Assembly: GCA_015491145.1 (NCBI GenBank) | Contig: WFWM01000032.1 | Location: 1-11,975 of the forward strand | DNA from: Patescibacteria group bacterium | Lineage (GTDB): Bacteria > Patescibacteriota > Minisyncoccia > Phycocordibacterales > UBA12088 | DNA length: 11,975 nucleotides | Direction: 5' to 3' | Part shown: one piece after another, positions 1 through 6,808 of the stretch | Position numbering within the stretch: the first letter of the stretch is position 1 | How the letters are laid out: each line of letters starts with the position of its first letter | The notes under the pieces: model-generated | The model's input: the letters and a program-made list of their open reading frames with translations, nothing else | Databases searched by the model: none | Told to the model about the DNA's origin: nothing | Translations under genes and position numbers: made by a program

Positions 1-282
1 CTGTTGTTCTACCTCAAGGAGCCGCAACGCAGCAGCATCCGCGTGTGGGTAGGCGACACGCAGGGCAACGCGGTAGCCGGTGGCACTGTATCCCTCGCGC
101 GCCCCGGCTGGGAGGCGCAGCAAACAACTTCTTCCTGTGGGAATGCCTTCTTCAATAATCTCACTCCCGACACCTACGAGGTGCTCGTGCAGAAAGATGG
201 ATTCTTGTCGGCAACCACAACCGTTGCCGTGGGTACGGAGGAAGCGGAAACTGTCTCGATTACCCTCCTTGCATCATCGTAG
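1..282 (+). CDS. C-terminal part of a protein with a carboxypeptidase-regulatory-like domain, probably a PilV-like minor pilin (5' truncated)
   Basis: The reading frame is already open at base 1 and ends at TAG 280-282, so the N-terminus lies outside the window. The visible ~93 residues read as a beta-sandwich of the carboxypeptidase-regulatory-like type: 'AVAGGTVSL', then a turn (SSCGNAFFNNL), then 'PDTYEVLVQKDGF', matching the family pattern of a variable turn followed by 'F.nL.pgtY.v.v...Gy'. The usual D.NG turn is replaced by SCGN. The two genes directly downstream are minor pilins, and in Patescibacteria such a domain is often attached to a PilV-like pseudopilin, so I infer that this is the surface-exposed end of one. 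No pilin signal is visible here, so an unrelated secreted protein is possible. Confidence 0.55.
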   Translation: MLFYLKEPQRSSIRVWVGDTQGNAVAGGTVSLARPGWEAQQTTSSCGNAFFNNLTPDTYEVLVQKDGFLSATTTVAVGTEEAETVSITLLASS

Positions 283-286
283 AGGT

Positions 287-883
287 ATGCCGCGTTACCG
301 AAGCGGATCCTCCCTTCCGGAAGCCATCGCCACGGTGGCGCTCATTGGGTTCGTGGTGGTGGCGTTTGCCGGTCTGGTGCTCATACTCTCTCGGTCGCAG
401 CGGTACGCGTGGGAGCAGGGGAGCGCCATTCAGGAAGGACGCCGTGCCGTTGCTGCCTTGGCGCAAGCCATTCGCTCCGCCACCTACGGGGAAGACGGAT
501 CCTATCCCCTCGTTGCCGTGCAGCCCTTCTCTCTCACGCTCTACAGTGATATCGACCGGGATGGTCTGGTTGAGCGGGTACGTTTCTGGCTCGAGGGGAC
601 CACCCTCAGGCGAGCAGTGGCAGAACCTGTTGGACAGCCGCTCCACTATGGGCAGGAGGGCGCGCTGGAAATTATCGCGCAGTATGTGCGCAATGGAGAG
701 GACGCTACCCCCATTTTTGTAGCGTTTGACGCAAACGGCACTCCTCTTGCTGATCCGGTCCCTGTGCTTGCGGTGCGAACAATTCGAGTTACGCTCGTCG
801 TGAATGTGGGACGGAATCGGGCGCCCGGCGATTTCACGCTCTCCACAACGGCACGCCTGCGCAACACGCGTCTTTCCCGGTAG
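287..883 (+). CDS. Type IV pilus minor pilin, PulJ/PilW-like pseudopilin
   Basis: A 198-residue protein with a class III (prepilin) signal: short basic leader MPRYRSG, predicted cleavage after Gly7, mature start SSLPEAIATVALIG with Glu at +5, then a hydrophobic helix to about residue 35. That is the arrangement recognised by prepilin peptidase PilD and needed for pilus assembly. The rest is a globular pseudopilin head; 'DIDRDGLVERVRFWLEGTTL' (residues about 88-107) resembles the PulJ/PilW-like heads seen in Patescibacteria. It starts 4 nt after the upstream TAG, with AGAGG immediately before the ATG, so translation is probably coupled. It likely sits in the inner membrane and then at the pilus tip or priming complex. 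The pseudopilin call is firm; the exact subfamily is not. Confidence 0.75.
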   Translation: MPRYRSGSSLPEAIATVALIGFVVVAFAGLVLILSRSQRYAWEQGSAIQEGRRAVAALAQAIRSATYGEDGSYPLVAVQPFSLTLYSDIDRDGLVERVRFWLEGTTLRRAVAEPVGQPLHYGQEGALEIIAQYVRNGEDATPIFVAFDANGTPLADPVPVLAVRTIRVTLVVNVGRNRAPGDFTLSTTARLRNTRLSR

Positions 884-894
884 CATAGGGAGTG

Positions 895-2307
895 ATGTGC
901 TGCTACCGGCGGGGTGCCATCACAATGACAGCGCTCGTTTTCGGGTTCCTCTTCCTCGGCATTGCAGCTTCGCTTGCAGGATTCATTCTCACACAGGCAG
1001 ATCGAGCAAGGGAGGAAGGGCAGTATGAGGCGGCGCTCCGTATCGCGGAGGCGGGAGTCGCCTACTACCGTTGGCGGCTGGCTCACTTCCCTAACGACCT
1101 CACGGATGGAACCGGCCATCCTGGCCCATATGAGCACGAGTTTCGTGATCCGGAAACAGGAACGGTGGGCACCTTCTCACTCGCCATTGAGGGAACCCAG
1201 TTCTGCAACCAGCGCACGTCGCTTGCCATTGTTGCCACGGGGTGGACACATTCCAACCCCGATGTGCGGCGGGCGGTGCGAGTCACCTTGGCGCGACCAA
1301 CGGTGGCCGAGTACACCTACCTGCTTAACAGCAATGTGTGGGCAGGATCCGACCGTCGTATCTACGGTCCGTACCATTCCAACGGCGGCATCCGGATGGA
1401 TGGCACCAATTTTTCGGTCGTGACGAGCGCCCAACAACAGTGGTGGTGCACGGCATCGTTCGGGTGTTCCCGACGCGGAGAGTGGAAACCGGGCATTTTC
1501 GGCGCAGGGGCCAACGCACATCTCTGGCAATTCCCCGTCGCTTCCTTTGATTTCAATTCCCTCACATTGGATCTCGTTGCACTACGGCAAGCGGTGCAGG
1601 AAGGTGGCGGTATCTACCTCCCTCCGAGAGGGAAGGGGTACCACCTCCAGTTCCAACCGGATGGGAGCGTGCGGATTAGTGAAGTGCAGCAGGTGCAGTG
1701 GGTTTGGGCGTACGATATGAACCGTGGGTGGCACCGGAGCAACGAAATCATCCGACGAGAACGCTTCCTCGGCACGCAGCGCATCCCCTCGTCGTGCCCG
1801 GTGCTCTATGCAGAGGGGGATGTGTGGCTGGAGGGAGTGGTGAGCGGTAAGGTGAGCGTGGTGGCAGCGCGACCCGAGCATTCGTCCGACCCGTCCATCT
1901 GGCTCCAGGGATCACTCACTTACACGCAGAGCTCTTCCCACGACGGGCTTGCGGCAATTGCGGAAGGGAATGTGCTGATTCCCCTTCGTTCTCCCAATAC
2001 GATGACGCTCCAAGGAGTCTTCCTTGCGCAGCGGGGCTGGTTTGGGAGGAAGCACTACGCTTCCTTTTTCCTTCCCTATTCACTCCGACCCTTCGTGTTT
2101 CGTGACACGCTGACCCTGCAGGGTTCAGTCGTCTCAAACGGACGAGTTGGTACGAAGTGGAGTTGTGGCGGTTCGTTCTGCTCTGGCTACCGGGAGCGGG
2201 TGAACGCCTATGACCGACAGCTCGTGGTGCACCCTCCACCACTCCTGCCGTCGGTGCGGGAAGAGTACGAGGTCCTCGAGTGGCGGGAGGTTGCTCCGGC
2301 TCGGTGA
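895..2307 (+). CDS. PilX-like minor pilin with large extracellular beta-rich domain
   Basis: About 470 residues. The N-terminus is a short basic leader (MCCYRRG) followed by AITMTALVFGFLFLGIAASL, a PilX/GspK-type hydrophobic helix lacking the +5 Glu of major pilins. An amphipathic stretch follows (about residues 37-60), then a long Trp- and Gly-rich extracellular region. Residues about 305-400 (AEGDVWLEGVVSGKVSVVAA, then AAIAEGNVLIPL) show the 'eGdv.l.G.vsGkvsvva...aia.gnv.i' pattern of DUF4900/DUF7305-like domains that follow PilX N-termini in other bacteria. Cys pairs (WWCTASFGC, WSCGGSFC) could form disulfides. ATG 895 has AGGGAG two bases upstream; GTG 892 and ATG 925 are alternatives, but the latter removes the basic leader. 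It begins 11 nt after the pseudopilin, so they are co-transcribed. Exact role in the pilus is inferred. Confidence 0.7.
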   Translation: MCCYRRGAITMTALVFGFLFLGIAASLAGFILTQADRAREEGQYEAALRIAEAGVAYYRWRLAHFPNDLTDGTGHPGPYEHEFRDPETGTVGTFSLAIEGTQFCNQRTSLAIVATGWTHSNPDVRRAVRVTLARPTVAEYTYLLNSNVWAGSDRRIYGPYHSNGGIRMDGTNFSVVTSAQQQWWCTASFGCSRRGEWKPGIFGAGANAHLWQFPVASFDFNSLTLDLVALRQAVQEGGGIYLPPRGKGYHLQFQPDGSVRISEVQQVQWVWAYDMNRGWHRSNEIIRRERFLGTQRIPSSCPVLYAEGDVWLEGVVSGKVSVVAARPEHSSDPSIWLQGSLTYTQSSSHDGLAAIAEGNVLIPLRSPNTMTLQGVFLAQRGWFGRKHYASFFLPYSLRPFVFRDTLTLQGSVVSNGRVGTKWSCGGSFCSGYRERVNAYDRQLVVHPPPLLPSVREEYEVLEWREVAPAR

Positions 2308-2318
2308 TGGGAAGCACT

Positions 2319-2328
2319 GTGGTACACT
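2319..2328 (+). promoter_or_regulatory. Extended -10 promoter element for the small membrane protein-tpiA-pgk operon
   Basis: GTGGTACACT contains the -10 hexamer TACACT (2323-2328). It ends exactly 8 nt before ATG 2337, so transcription would start at or next to the start codon and give a leaderless mRNA. No convincing -35 sits at normal spacing. The same ten bases occur upstream of sod on the other strand (11949-11958). Confidence 0.6.
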
Positions 2329-2336
2329 GAAAGCGT

Positions 2337-2666
2337 ATGGATCGTGAGCCAACGCTCGAGGAAGAGAGGGTGGACCAACGGTTCCTTTCCCTGCAGGCTT
2401 CCCTCGAGCGTCAGATGGTGGGAACAACGGTGCGCCGCCGGCTGTGGCAGCAGCAGTGGCAAACACTTCGGCGTCGAGCGCCCTCGCTCGTAGGATGGGC
2501 ACGGGTTGCAATGGGGGGAGGGGGCGCGGTGGCGGTTGGGATTGGGTTGTTTGCGCACTTTGTGCATCCTGTTGGTGTCGTTGCTCCCCCGGTGCGCTCA
2601 CTCGCATTGACGATGCTTGGGCTGGTGGCTATTGCGTTTGGCGTGGCACTAAGGGAAGCTTCCTGA
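2337..2666 (+). CDS. Small hypothetical protein with two predicted membrane helices
   Basis: A 109-residue protein that I do not recognise. Residues 1-50 are highly charged and probably helical (LEEERVDQRFLSLQASLER, then an Arg/Gln-rich stretch RRRLWQQQWQTLRRR). Two hydrophobic segments follow, about residues 56-77 (Gly/Ala-rich) and 84-104, ending in REAS. This suggests a hairpin membrane protein with a basic cytoplasmic N-terminal region. There is no Shine-Dalgarno sequence; the promoter -10 lies 8 nt upstream, consistent with leaderless translation. It is the first gene of the unit containing tpiA and pgk, with 17 nt to tpiA. Position alone does not tie it to glycolysis. The open frame, promoter placement and tight spacing support it being a real gene. 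Confidence 0.6.
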   Translation: MDREPTLEEERVDQRFLSLQASLERQMVGTTVRRRLWQQQWQTLRRRAPSLVGWARVAMGGGGAVAVGIGLFAHFVHPVGVVAPPVRSLALTMLGLVAIAFGVALREAS

Positions 2667-2683
2667 TACGAGCTGGCTCCGGT

Positions 2684-3523
2684 ATGGCAGGTAGGACCAC
2701 TTCTCCCCATCGTCGCCACCCGCTGTGGCTGATTGGTAATTGGAAAATGTGGCCACCGACGCTGCACCAAGCAGTGCGGACGACTGCCCAGTATCGCCAC
2801 CTTCAGTGGCCATCTTCGCGCCGCCTCACCATTGCCGTAGCGCCACCGATGCCGTATTTGACGGAGGTACGAAAGCAGCTCCCTGCGGGGTGGCGGCTTG
2901 CCGCGCAGGATGCGGGGGATCCTCGACGAGAGGGGGAAGCCACCGCACTCGTTTCCCTCAGTATGCTCAGGAGTGTTGGCGTTCGGATGATGATCGTTGG
3001 CCACTCTGAGGTGAGAGCGCGCGGGACCACCTCCTCGGCTATCAATACGCAGCTTCGCGCGACCCTTGCGGCTGGATGCGAGGTGGTGCTCTGCGTTGGA
3101 GAGCCAACTCGGCAGCGATCCTTCCAATCGTTTGCCTTCGTGCGACAGCAGGTGTTGGAAGCAATGGAAGGGGTTCCCGCTACGCAGCTGCAGCGTCTCC
3201 GTATCGCCTACGAACCGGTGTGGGCAATCGGGAGCCGGGCGACTGCCTCGCCTTCTCCTGAGGAGGTGCAAGAAATGGCGCTGTGGGTGAGGAAGGTGCT
3301 TGCCGAGCTGTATGGCACGGAGCACGCACTTTCCGTGCCTGTTCTCTATGGAGGTTCGGTGGATCCGGAGAACGCTGCTGCTTTCGTGCGGGAGGGAGGG
3401 GTGCGTGGCCTCCTTGTCGGGCGAGCGAGCCGCAAACCGCGCCTCTTCCATCGTATCGCCGAGGCGCTCCTCGCGGCAAGAAGCCAGAGATCCGCACCGT
3501 CCTCTCCCCCAACGAGGGAATGA
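2684..3523 (+). CDS. tpiA: Triosephosphate isomerase
   Basis: Interconverts dihydroxyacetone phosphate and glyceraldehyde 3-phosphate in glycolysis; cytosolic TIM barrel. All catalytic residues are present: Asn19 and Lys21 in GNWKM, His107 in VGHSE, Glu177 in AYEPVWAIG, followed by flexible loop 6 in the variant form AIGSRATASPSPEEV. The strand-7 motif LYGGSV is intact. The strand-8 phosphate-binding loop reads GLLVGRAS rather than the usual GLLVGGAS, with Arg247 replacing the second Gly. Length is 279 residues against the usual ~250: the N-terminus is about ten residues longer before GNWKM, and the C-terminus has a Ser/Pro/Arg tail. ATG 2684 is the only sensible start, though no clear ribosome-binding site precedes it. 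pgk begins 21 nt downstream, so the two are probably one operon. Confidence 0.93.
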   Translation: MAGRTTSPHRRHPLWLIGNWKMWPPTLHQAVRTTAQYRHLQWPSSRRLTIAVAPPMPYLTEVRKQLPAGWRLAAQDAGDPRREGEATALVSLSMLRSVGVRMMIVGHSEVRARGTTSSAINTQLRATLAAGCEVVLCVGEPTRQRSFQSFAFVRQQVLEAMEGVPATQLQRLRIAYEPVWAIGSRATASPSPEEVQEMALWVRKVLAELYGTEHALSVPVLYGGSVDPENAAAFVREGGVRGLLVGRASRKPRLFHRIAEALLAARSQRSAPSSPPTRE

Positions 3524-3544
3524 AGCGAGCCGCTTAAGGGCTGT

Positions 3545-4687
3545 ATGCAGGTGGTGCTTCCTATCCTTTCTTCCCTTGCTGTTGCTCGAGGGCTGCGGGT
3601 ACTCGTGCGCGGATCGTTGAATGTCCCTCTGAATGAGCGGGGGGAACCGCAGAACACGCTCCGGCTTCACCGCATGGTCCCGACCATTCGGTGGCTTAGG
3701 CAGCGCGGAGCGAGTGTGGTGCTGTGCGGCCACCGGGGGCGAAGCGGAGACGAGAGCCTCGCACCGCTTGCCGAATGGTTTGCAAAAGAACTGGGAGAGG
3801 CTGTCGTGTTTGCTCCAACGATCCGTGATGCCCACCGTCTTCTCGGGGATGGGGTTTCGCTTATACTCCTCGAGAACCTGCGCTGCTGGGAAGGAGAGAA
3901 AGCGAACGACCTCCATTTTGCCCGGGCGCTTGCCGGGCTTGCCGATGCCTATGTAAACGAAGCGTTTGCCGCGTCGCACCGCGCCCACGCCTCTATTGTT
4001 TCGGTGCCCAAGCTCCTCCCTGCCTATGCAGGTTTTGCGTTTCAGCGTGAGGTGGAAATGCTCACGCAGGCCCTCGAGCCGCCGGCCGCTTCGTTCCTCA
4101 TTGTCGGAGGCGCAAAGATTGCCACCAAGCTCCCTCTTCTGTTGCGTGCCCTCACGCGCTACCGCAAGGTAGCCGTCGGAGGAGTGCTTGCCAACGACTT
4201 GTGGGCAGCGAAAGGGTATGAGGTGGGTCGTTCGATGCGATCTGCCGTTTCACCCGAAGCGCTGCAACCGTTGCTGCGCCATCCCAGGGTCGTGCTGCCG
4301 GTCGATGTGGTTGCTTACCATCCCGTGCATGGGGCAAGGGTATGCGCCCCCACGGAAGTTGCGCCGGAGGAGCGCATTGTCGATGCCGGTCCACGGACTG
4401 TGGCGCTCTTTGCGGGTCTCGCAGAGGCGTCGGAGCTCGTAGTGTGGAACGGTCCGTTGGGAAACTACGAGCAGGGATTTGCAGCCAACACGGAAGCACT
4501 CGCACAAGCTCTTACGCGCGTCTCCGCGCGCACCATTATTGGGGGAGGCGATACCGTCGCCTCAATTGAGCGAATGCAGCTTGTGGAGCACTTCACCTTC
4601 GTTTCCACGGGAGGAGGGGCGATGCTCCAATTCCTTGCCGACGGAACACTCCCAGGCATTACAGCCCTCCAACAAACACTGGAGTGA
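3545..4687 (+). CDS. pgk: Phosphoglycerate kinase (divergent)
   Basis: Transfers phosphate from 1,3-bisphosphoglycerate to ADP, an ATP-yielding step of glycolysis; cytosolic two-domain enzyme. Recognisable motifs in order: RVLVRGSLNVPL (18-29), substrate-binding Arg40, GHRGRSG with His63 and Arg66, LENLRCWEGEKAND, VNEAFAASHRAHAS, GGAKIATKL with Lys191, LPVDVV, DAGPRT, WNGPLGNYE ending in Glu309, GGGDTVASI, and STGGGA (354-359) near the C-terminus. The 380 residues are slightly short for the family (about 390-415). Oddly, the normally near-invariant RVDFNVP reads RGSLNVP, so the Asp that helps bind 3-phosphoglycerate is Ser24. Other motifs are also looser than usual (SHLGRP to GHRGRS, DAFG to EAFA). 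AAGGG at 3536-3540 is a good ribosome-binding site four bases before the ATG. Confidence 0.93.
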   Translation: MQVVLPILSSLAVARGLRVLVRGSLNVPLNERGEPQNTLRLHRMVPTIRWLRQRGASVVLCGHRGRSGDESLAPLAEWFAKELGEAVVFAPTIRDAHRLLGDGVSLILLENLRCWEGEKANDLHFARALAGLADAYVNEAFAASHRAHASIVSVPKLLPAYAGFAFQREVEMLTQALEPPAASFLIVGGAKIATKLPLLLRALTRYRKVAVGGVLANDLWAAKGYEVGRSMRSAVSPEALQPLLRHPRVVLPVDVVAYHPVHGARVCAPTEVAPEERIVDAGPRTVALFAGLAEASELVVWNGPLGNYEQGFAANTEALAQALTRVSARTIIGGGDTVASIERMQLVEHFTFVSTGGGAMLQFLADGTLPGITALQQTLE

Positions 4688-4698
4688 CCATTGCTCGC

Positions 4699-4723
4699 TG
4701 CTCCTTCATGAAAGGAAGGAGCA
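4699..4723. terminator. Hairpin at the convergent pgk / proline-rich gene junction (weak terminator candidate)
   Basis: TGCTCCTT (4699-4706) pairs perfectly with AAGGAGCA (4716-4723) around a 9-nt loop. It lies just after the pgk stop and overlaps the last codons and stop of the minus-strand gene. Neither strand has a U-tract after the stem, so rho-independent termination is doubtful. The placement between converging genes is the main argument. Confidence 0.3.
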
Positions 4724-5650
4724 AAACGCAAACGCTTCTGGCGAGGCGATGCATACCCCCCCGAGCGTGAGGATCGCCCCCAGCACCACGCCACCGGCAA
4801 TCAAGAGAATGCCGAGCAAGACAGAGAAGCCACCCTTTCCTCCCGCCGACGGCACCGATGGTGGTGTTGCAGGGGAGGGGAGAGGAGGCGTTGGAGTCGG
4901 CGAAACGGGTTGCGGCGGCTGGGTGGCTGGATCCGGAATGGCAAGGGAGGTGGATGGTGCGGCAACGGGCCCTGTGGAAACAGATTTGGGCGATGAACGG
5001 GAAGCGTGCGCGAGGAACGCCTGCGCTTCCTGCGGTGTCTTCGGCATCACGAGTGCGGTCGGATGAGGTTGGGAGGATGGATCGGTCTGGAGAGATGGGG
5101 AGGGAACACGCTCGAATGGGGCGGAAGGCAGGCGAGGCTCTTTGTTGGTTCCCGCTTGGGGTTGAGTAGGAAATGGACGCGCTCCGTCCTCATACTTTTC
5201 TGCGGATGGGGAAGTCGGGAGCGTGTGCTCTTCAGGCGGTTGCGGGATCGAGGCTGCCTGCTGCGGGGGGTGGGGAGAGGAAGGTGCTTCTGGAGAGTGA
5301 GGCTCCGCTGGCGCCGAAGGCACCGGTGTTGGTTGAGGTTGAGAAAGAGGAGCTTGCGTTTGTGAATGGAAAGGGCGTGGGCGGGCTGAAGCGGTCGTTT
5401 GATCCTGTGGCGTGGCGGGAGATGCCACCTGCTCTGAGGGAGGGCTGGCTGGACGCGTTGGCCCAAGAGCGGCTTCAACGAGGAGCGGCGGAATGGTAAT
5501 TGCCATTCCCTCCTGTTGGAGGAGCTGGATGGCGGTTCGAATATCCTGCTTTTCCCACCCAGCTGCAAGGAGTGCCTCCACGATATCGGTGAGTGCGAAC
5601 CCTTCCTTCACCCCGTTGCGGATGTAGTCAGTGAGTTCAGGAGAAACCAT
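4706..5650 (-). CDS. Proline-rich protein with N-terminal helical domain and C-terminal membrane anchor
   Basis: A 314-residue protein of three parts. Residues 1-50 form a compact helical domain (TDYIRNGVKEGFALTDIVEA, then LLAAGWEKQDIRTAIQLL), a pattern of 'I..g...G.s..dI...Ll.aGW...dI..Ai' found at the start of many Patescibacteria proteins and reminiscent of UBA/CUE-type three-helix folds. Residues about 60-268 are extremely rich in Pro, Ser, Gln, Thr and Ala, with few hydrophobic residues, hence probably disordered. Residues about 275-298 form one hydrophobic helix, followed by a short Cys-containing tail. The likely topology is a C-terminally anchored membrane protein, with the linker holding the helical domain away from the membrane. 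It starts 14 nt after the HIT stop and so is probably co-transcribed. AAGAG lies a few bases before the ATG. Function unknown. Confidence 0.65.
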   Translation of the reverse strand: MVSPELTDYIRNGVKEGFALTDIVEALLAAGWEKQDIRTAIQLLQQEGMAITIPPLLVEAALGPTRPASPPSEQVASPATPQDQTTASARPRPFHSQTQAPLSQPQPTPVPSAPAEPHSPEAPSSPHPPQQAASIPQPPEEHTLPTSPSAEKYEDGARPFPTQPQAGTNKEPRLPSAPFERVPSPSLQTDPSSQPHPTALVMPKTPQEAQAFLAHASRSSPKSVSTGPVAAPSTSLAIPDPATQPPQPVSPTPTPPLPSPATPPSVPSAGGKGGFSVLLGILLIAGGVVLGAILTLGGVCIASPEAFAFCSFLS

Positions 5651-5664
5651 ATCGCTCTTGCGTA

Positions 5665-6063
5665 TTAAGTATGGTGTGCCAGTGCTTGGCGTACCGTCTC
5701 GGCGACCTCTGCAAGCTCTGCCTCGGAAGCTTCGTATCGGGGGGAGAGGATGAGCTGCTTGTCCGGGCAGGGGTAGAGACGGGCATGCACGTGTGGCACC
5801 TCAAAGCCCTCCACGATGACGCACGTGCGTTCGGTGGCGAATGCAGCGTCCATTGCCCGCATCACGCGGCGCGTCGTCTCCCAAAATGCGTGGTACTCCT
5901 CGTTCGTGAGGTTAGGAAGGTACGATACCTCGCGGCGGCTGATGACAAGCAGCTGCCCGCGCATCGAGGGGAACTTATCTGGGATAACGAACGTGTGGGC
6001 ATCTTCGTAGATAATATACGCCGGAATTTCACGATTGAGGATGCGGGTGAAAATGCTCGCCAT
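5665..6063 (-). CDS. HIT (histidine triad) family nucleotide-binding protein
   Basis: A 132-residue protein of HIT length and layout: SIFTRILNREIPAYIIYEDA at the N-terminus (compare the family's 'ciFckIi.geiPa..vyEd'), RGQLLVISRREV in the middle, and VPHVHARLYP at the active site. Family members hydrolyse or transfer nucleotide phosphoramidates or dinucleoside polyphosphates in the cytosol. The triad is modified: His91 and His93 (the usual nucleophile position) are kept, but the third His is Arg95. The zinc-site Cys of some HIT proteins are absent. I chose ATG 6063 over GTG/TTG-type codons upstream because the -10 box TATACT ends 8 nt before it and because the conserved block starts right after it. 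It lies upstream of the proline-rich gene on the same strand. The substrate is unknown. Confidence 0.8.
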   Translation of the reverse strand: MASIFTRILNREIPAYIIYEDAHTFVIPDKFPSMRGQLLVISRREVSYLPNLTNEEYHAFWETTRRVMRAMDAAFATERTCVIVEGFEVPHVHARLYPCPDKQLILSPRYEASEAELAEVAETVRQALAHHT

Positions 6064-6071
6064 ATGAGGGG

Positions 6072-6077
6072 AGTATA
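6072..6077 (-). promoter_or_regulatory. -10 box of the HIT gene promoter
   Basis: Read on the minus strand, TGTGCTATACT precedes the HIT gene. The hexamer TATACT is a near-consensus -10 and ends 8 nt before ATG 6063, the same spacing as at 2323-2328 on the plus strand. A leaderless transcript is predicted. Confidence 0.6.
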
Positions 6078-6103
6078 GCACACCTGCGAGTAGGGAGAGC
6101 AGG

Positions 6104-6808
6104 CTACGATTTTTTGCTGGAGCGGTGGAGCGTTGCTGCCAATGTGTCCATCGCTTCCTTTAGCTCCCACAGCTTTTCCGGCTGGGTCCATTCTTGGGGA
6201 CAGACAGGGAGGGAGACTTCCCACCTGCGCTCGACAGAGTCAGGACCGGCACGCCGATCTTCCACCTCCACCGTGCGCGCCTCGGAAAGGAGCTTCCCTA
6301 CATGCGGTAAGTCGAGACGAATAAGCTGGTTCGCTGCGGAGAGCCAGAGATATGCCGCTTTCAGTGTTGCGTGCAGTGTCTCAACGAAAGCGCGGAACCG
6401 ATGGGATGCGTTTGTGGTATCCCACTTGCGTGCGGCTATTGTGCCGAGTACCACAAGCTCGTGAAGGAGAAACGTCATTGCCTCCCTGCGTTCGTGTGGT
6501 GTCGGTGGATAGTGGGCTTGGCCAGGAGGCGAGAGGTGTTTGGTTGGAAGACCGAATGCTACGTGCTTCTCCTCTTCTACCGCGGTGCGTGCTTCGATGA
6601 GTGCGGCATTGAAGAGATCCTCCCGCACGGGGGAGGGGATGTGCTGCTTCTCCTCGGCGGTGAGGTGCTGGTAGCGTGCGAGGAGGTGGTGCCACTGGAA
6701 GAGAAAGGAGACTGCTGCTGCGATGTACTCCTTTTTGTTGATGAGGAAGGGATCTCTCTCTGTCCTCTGCTTGGTGGTTGGAGGGGAGTGTTGACGTTTT
6801 GACTCCAT
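6104..6808 (-). CDS. Hypothetical protein, 234 residues
   Basis: I do not recognise this protein. It has no signal peptide or membrane segment. The N-terminal ~25 residues are polar and basic (MESKRQHSPPTTKQRTERD). The rest looks mostly helical, with regular hydrophobic spacing (KKEYIAAAVSFLFQWHHLL, REAMTFLLHELVVLGTIAA, HATLKAAYLWLSAANQLIRL) and many His, Arg and Glu. The last part, EVSLPVCPQEWTQPEKLWEL, contains the only Cys. It may be a soluble helical-bundle protein. It is first of three minus-strand genes but is separated from the HIT gene by that gene's own promoter. No Shine-Dalgarno or clear -10 was found before ATG 6808, so the start is less certain. The long frame running between two genes without a competing frame argues that it is real. 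Confidence 0.55.
   Translation of the reverse strand: MESKRQHSPPTTKQRTERDPFLINKKEYIAAAVSFLFQWHHLLARYQHLTAEEKQHIPSPVREDLFNAALIEARTAVEEEKHVAFGLPTKHLSPPGQAHYPPTPHERREAMTFLLHELVVLGTIAARKWDTTNASHRFRAFVETLHATLKAAYLWLSAANQLIRLDLPHVGKLLSEARTVEVEDRRAGPDSVERRWEVSLPVCPQEWTQPEKLWELKEAMDTLAATLHRSSKKS

Noticed and set aside
4858..5499. Plus-strand frames opposite the proline-rich gene (for example 5006-5365 and 5173-5499).
   Set aside because: They are antisense images of a Pro/Ser-rich coding sequence, giving Arg/Trp/Gly-rich nonsense without start signals or family motifs.
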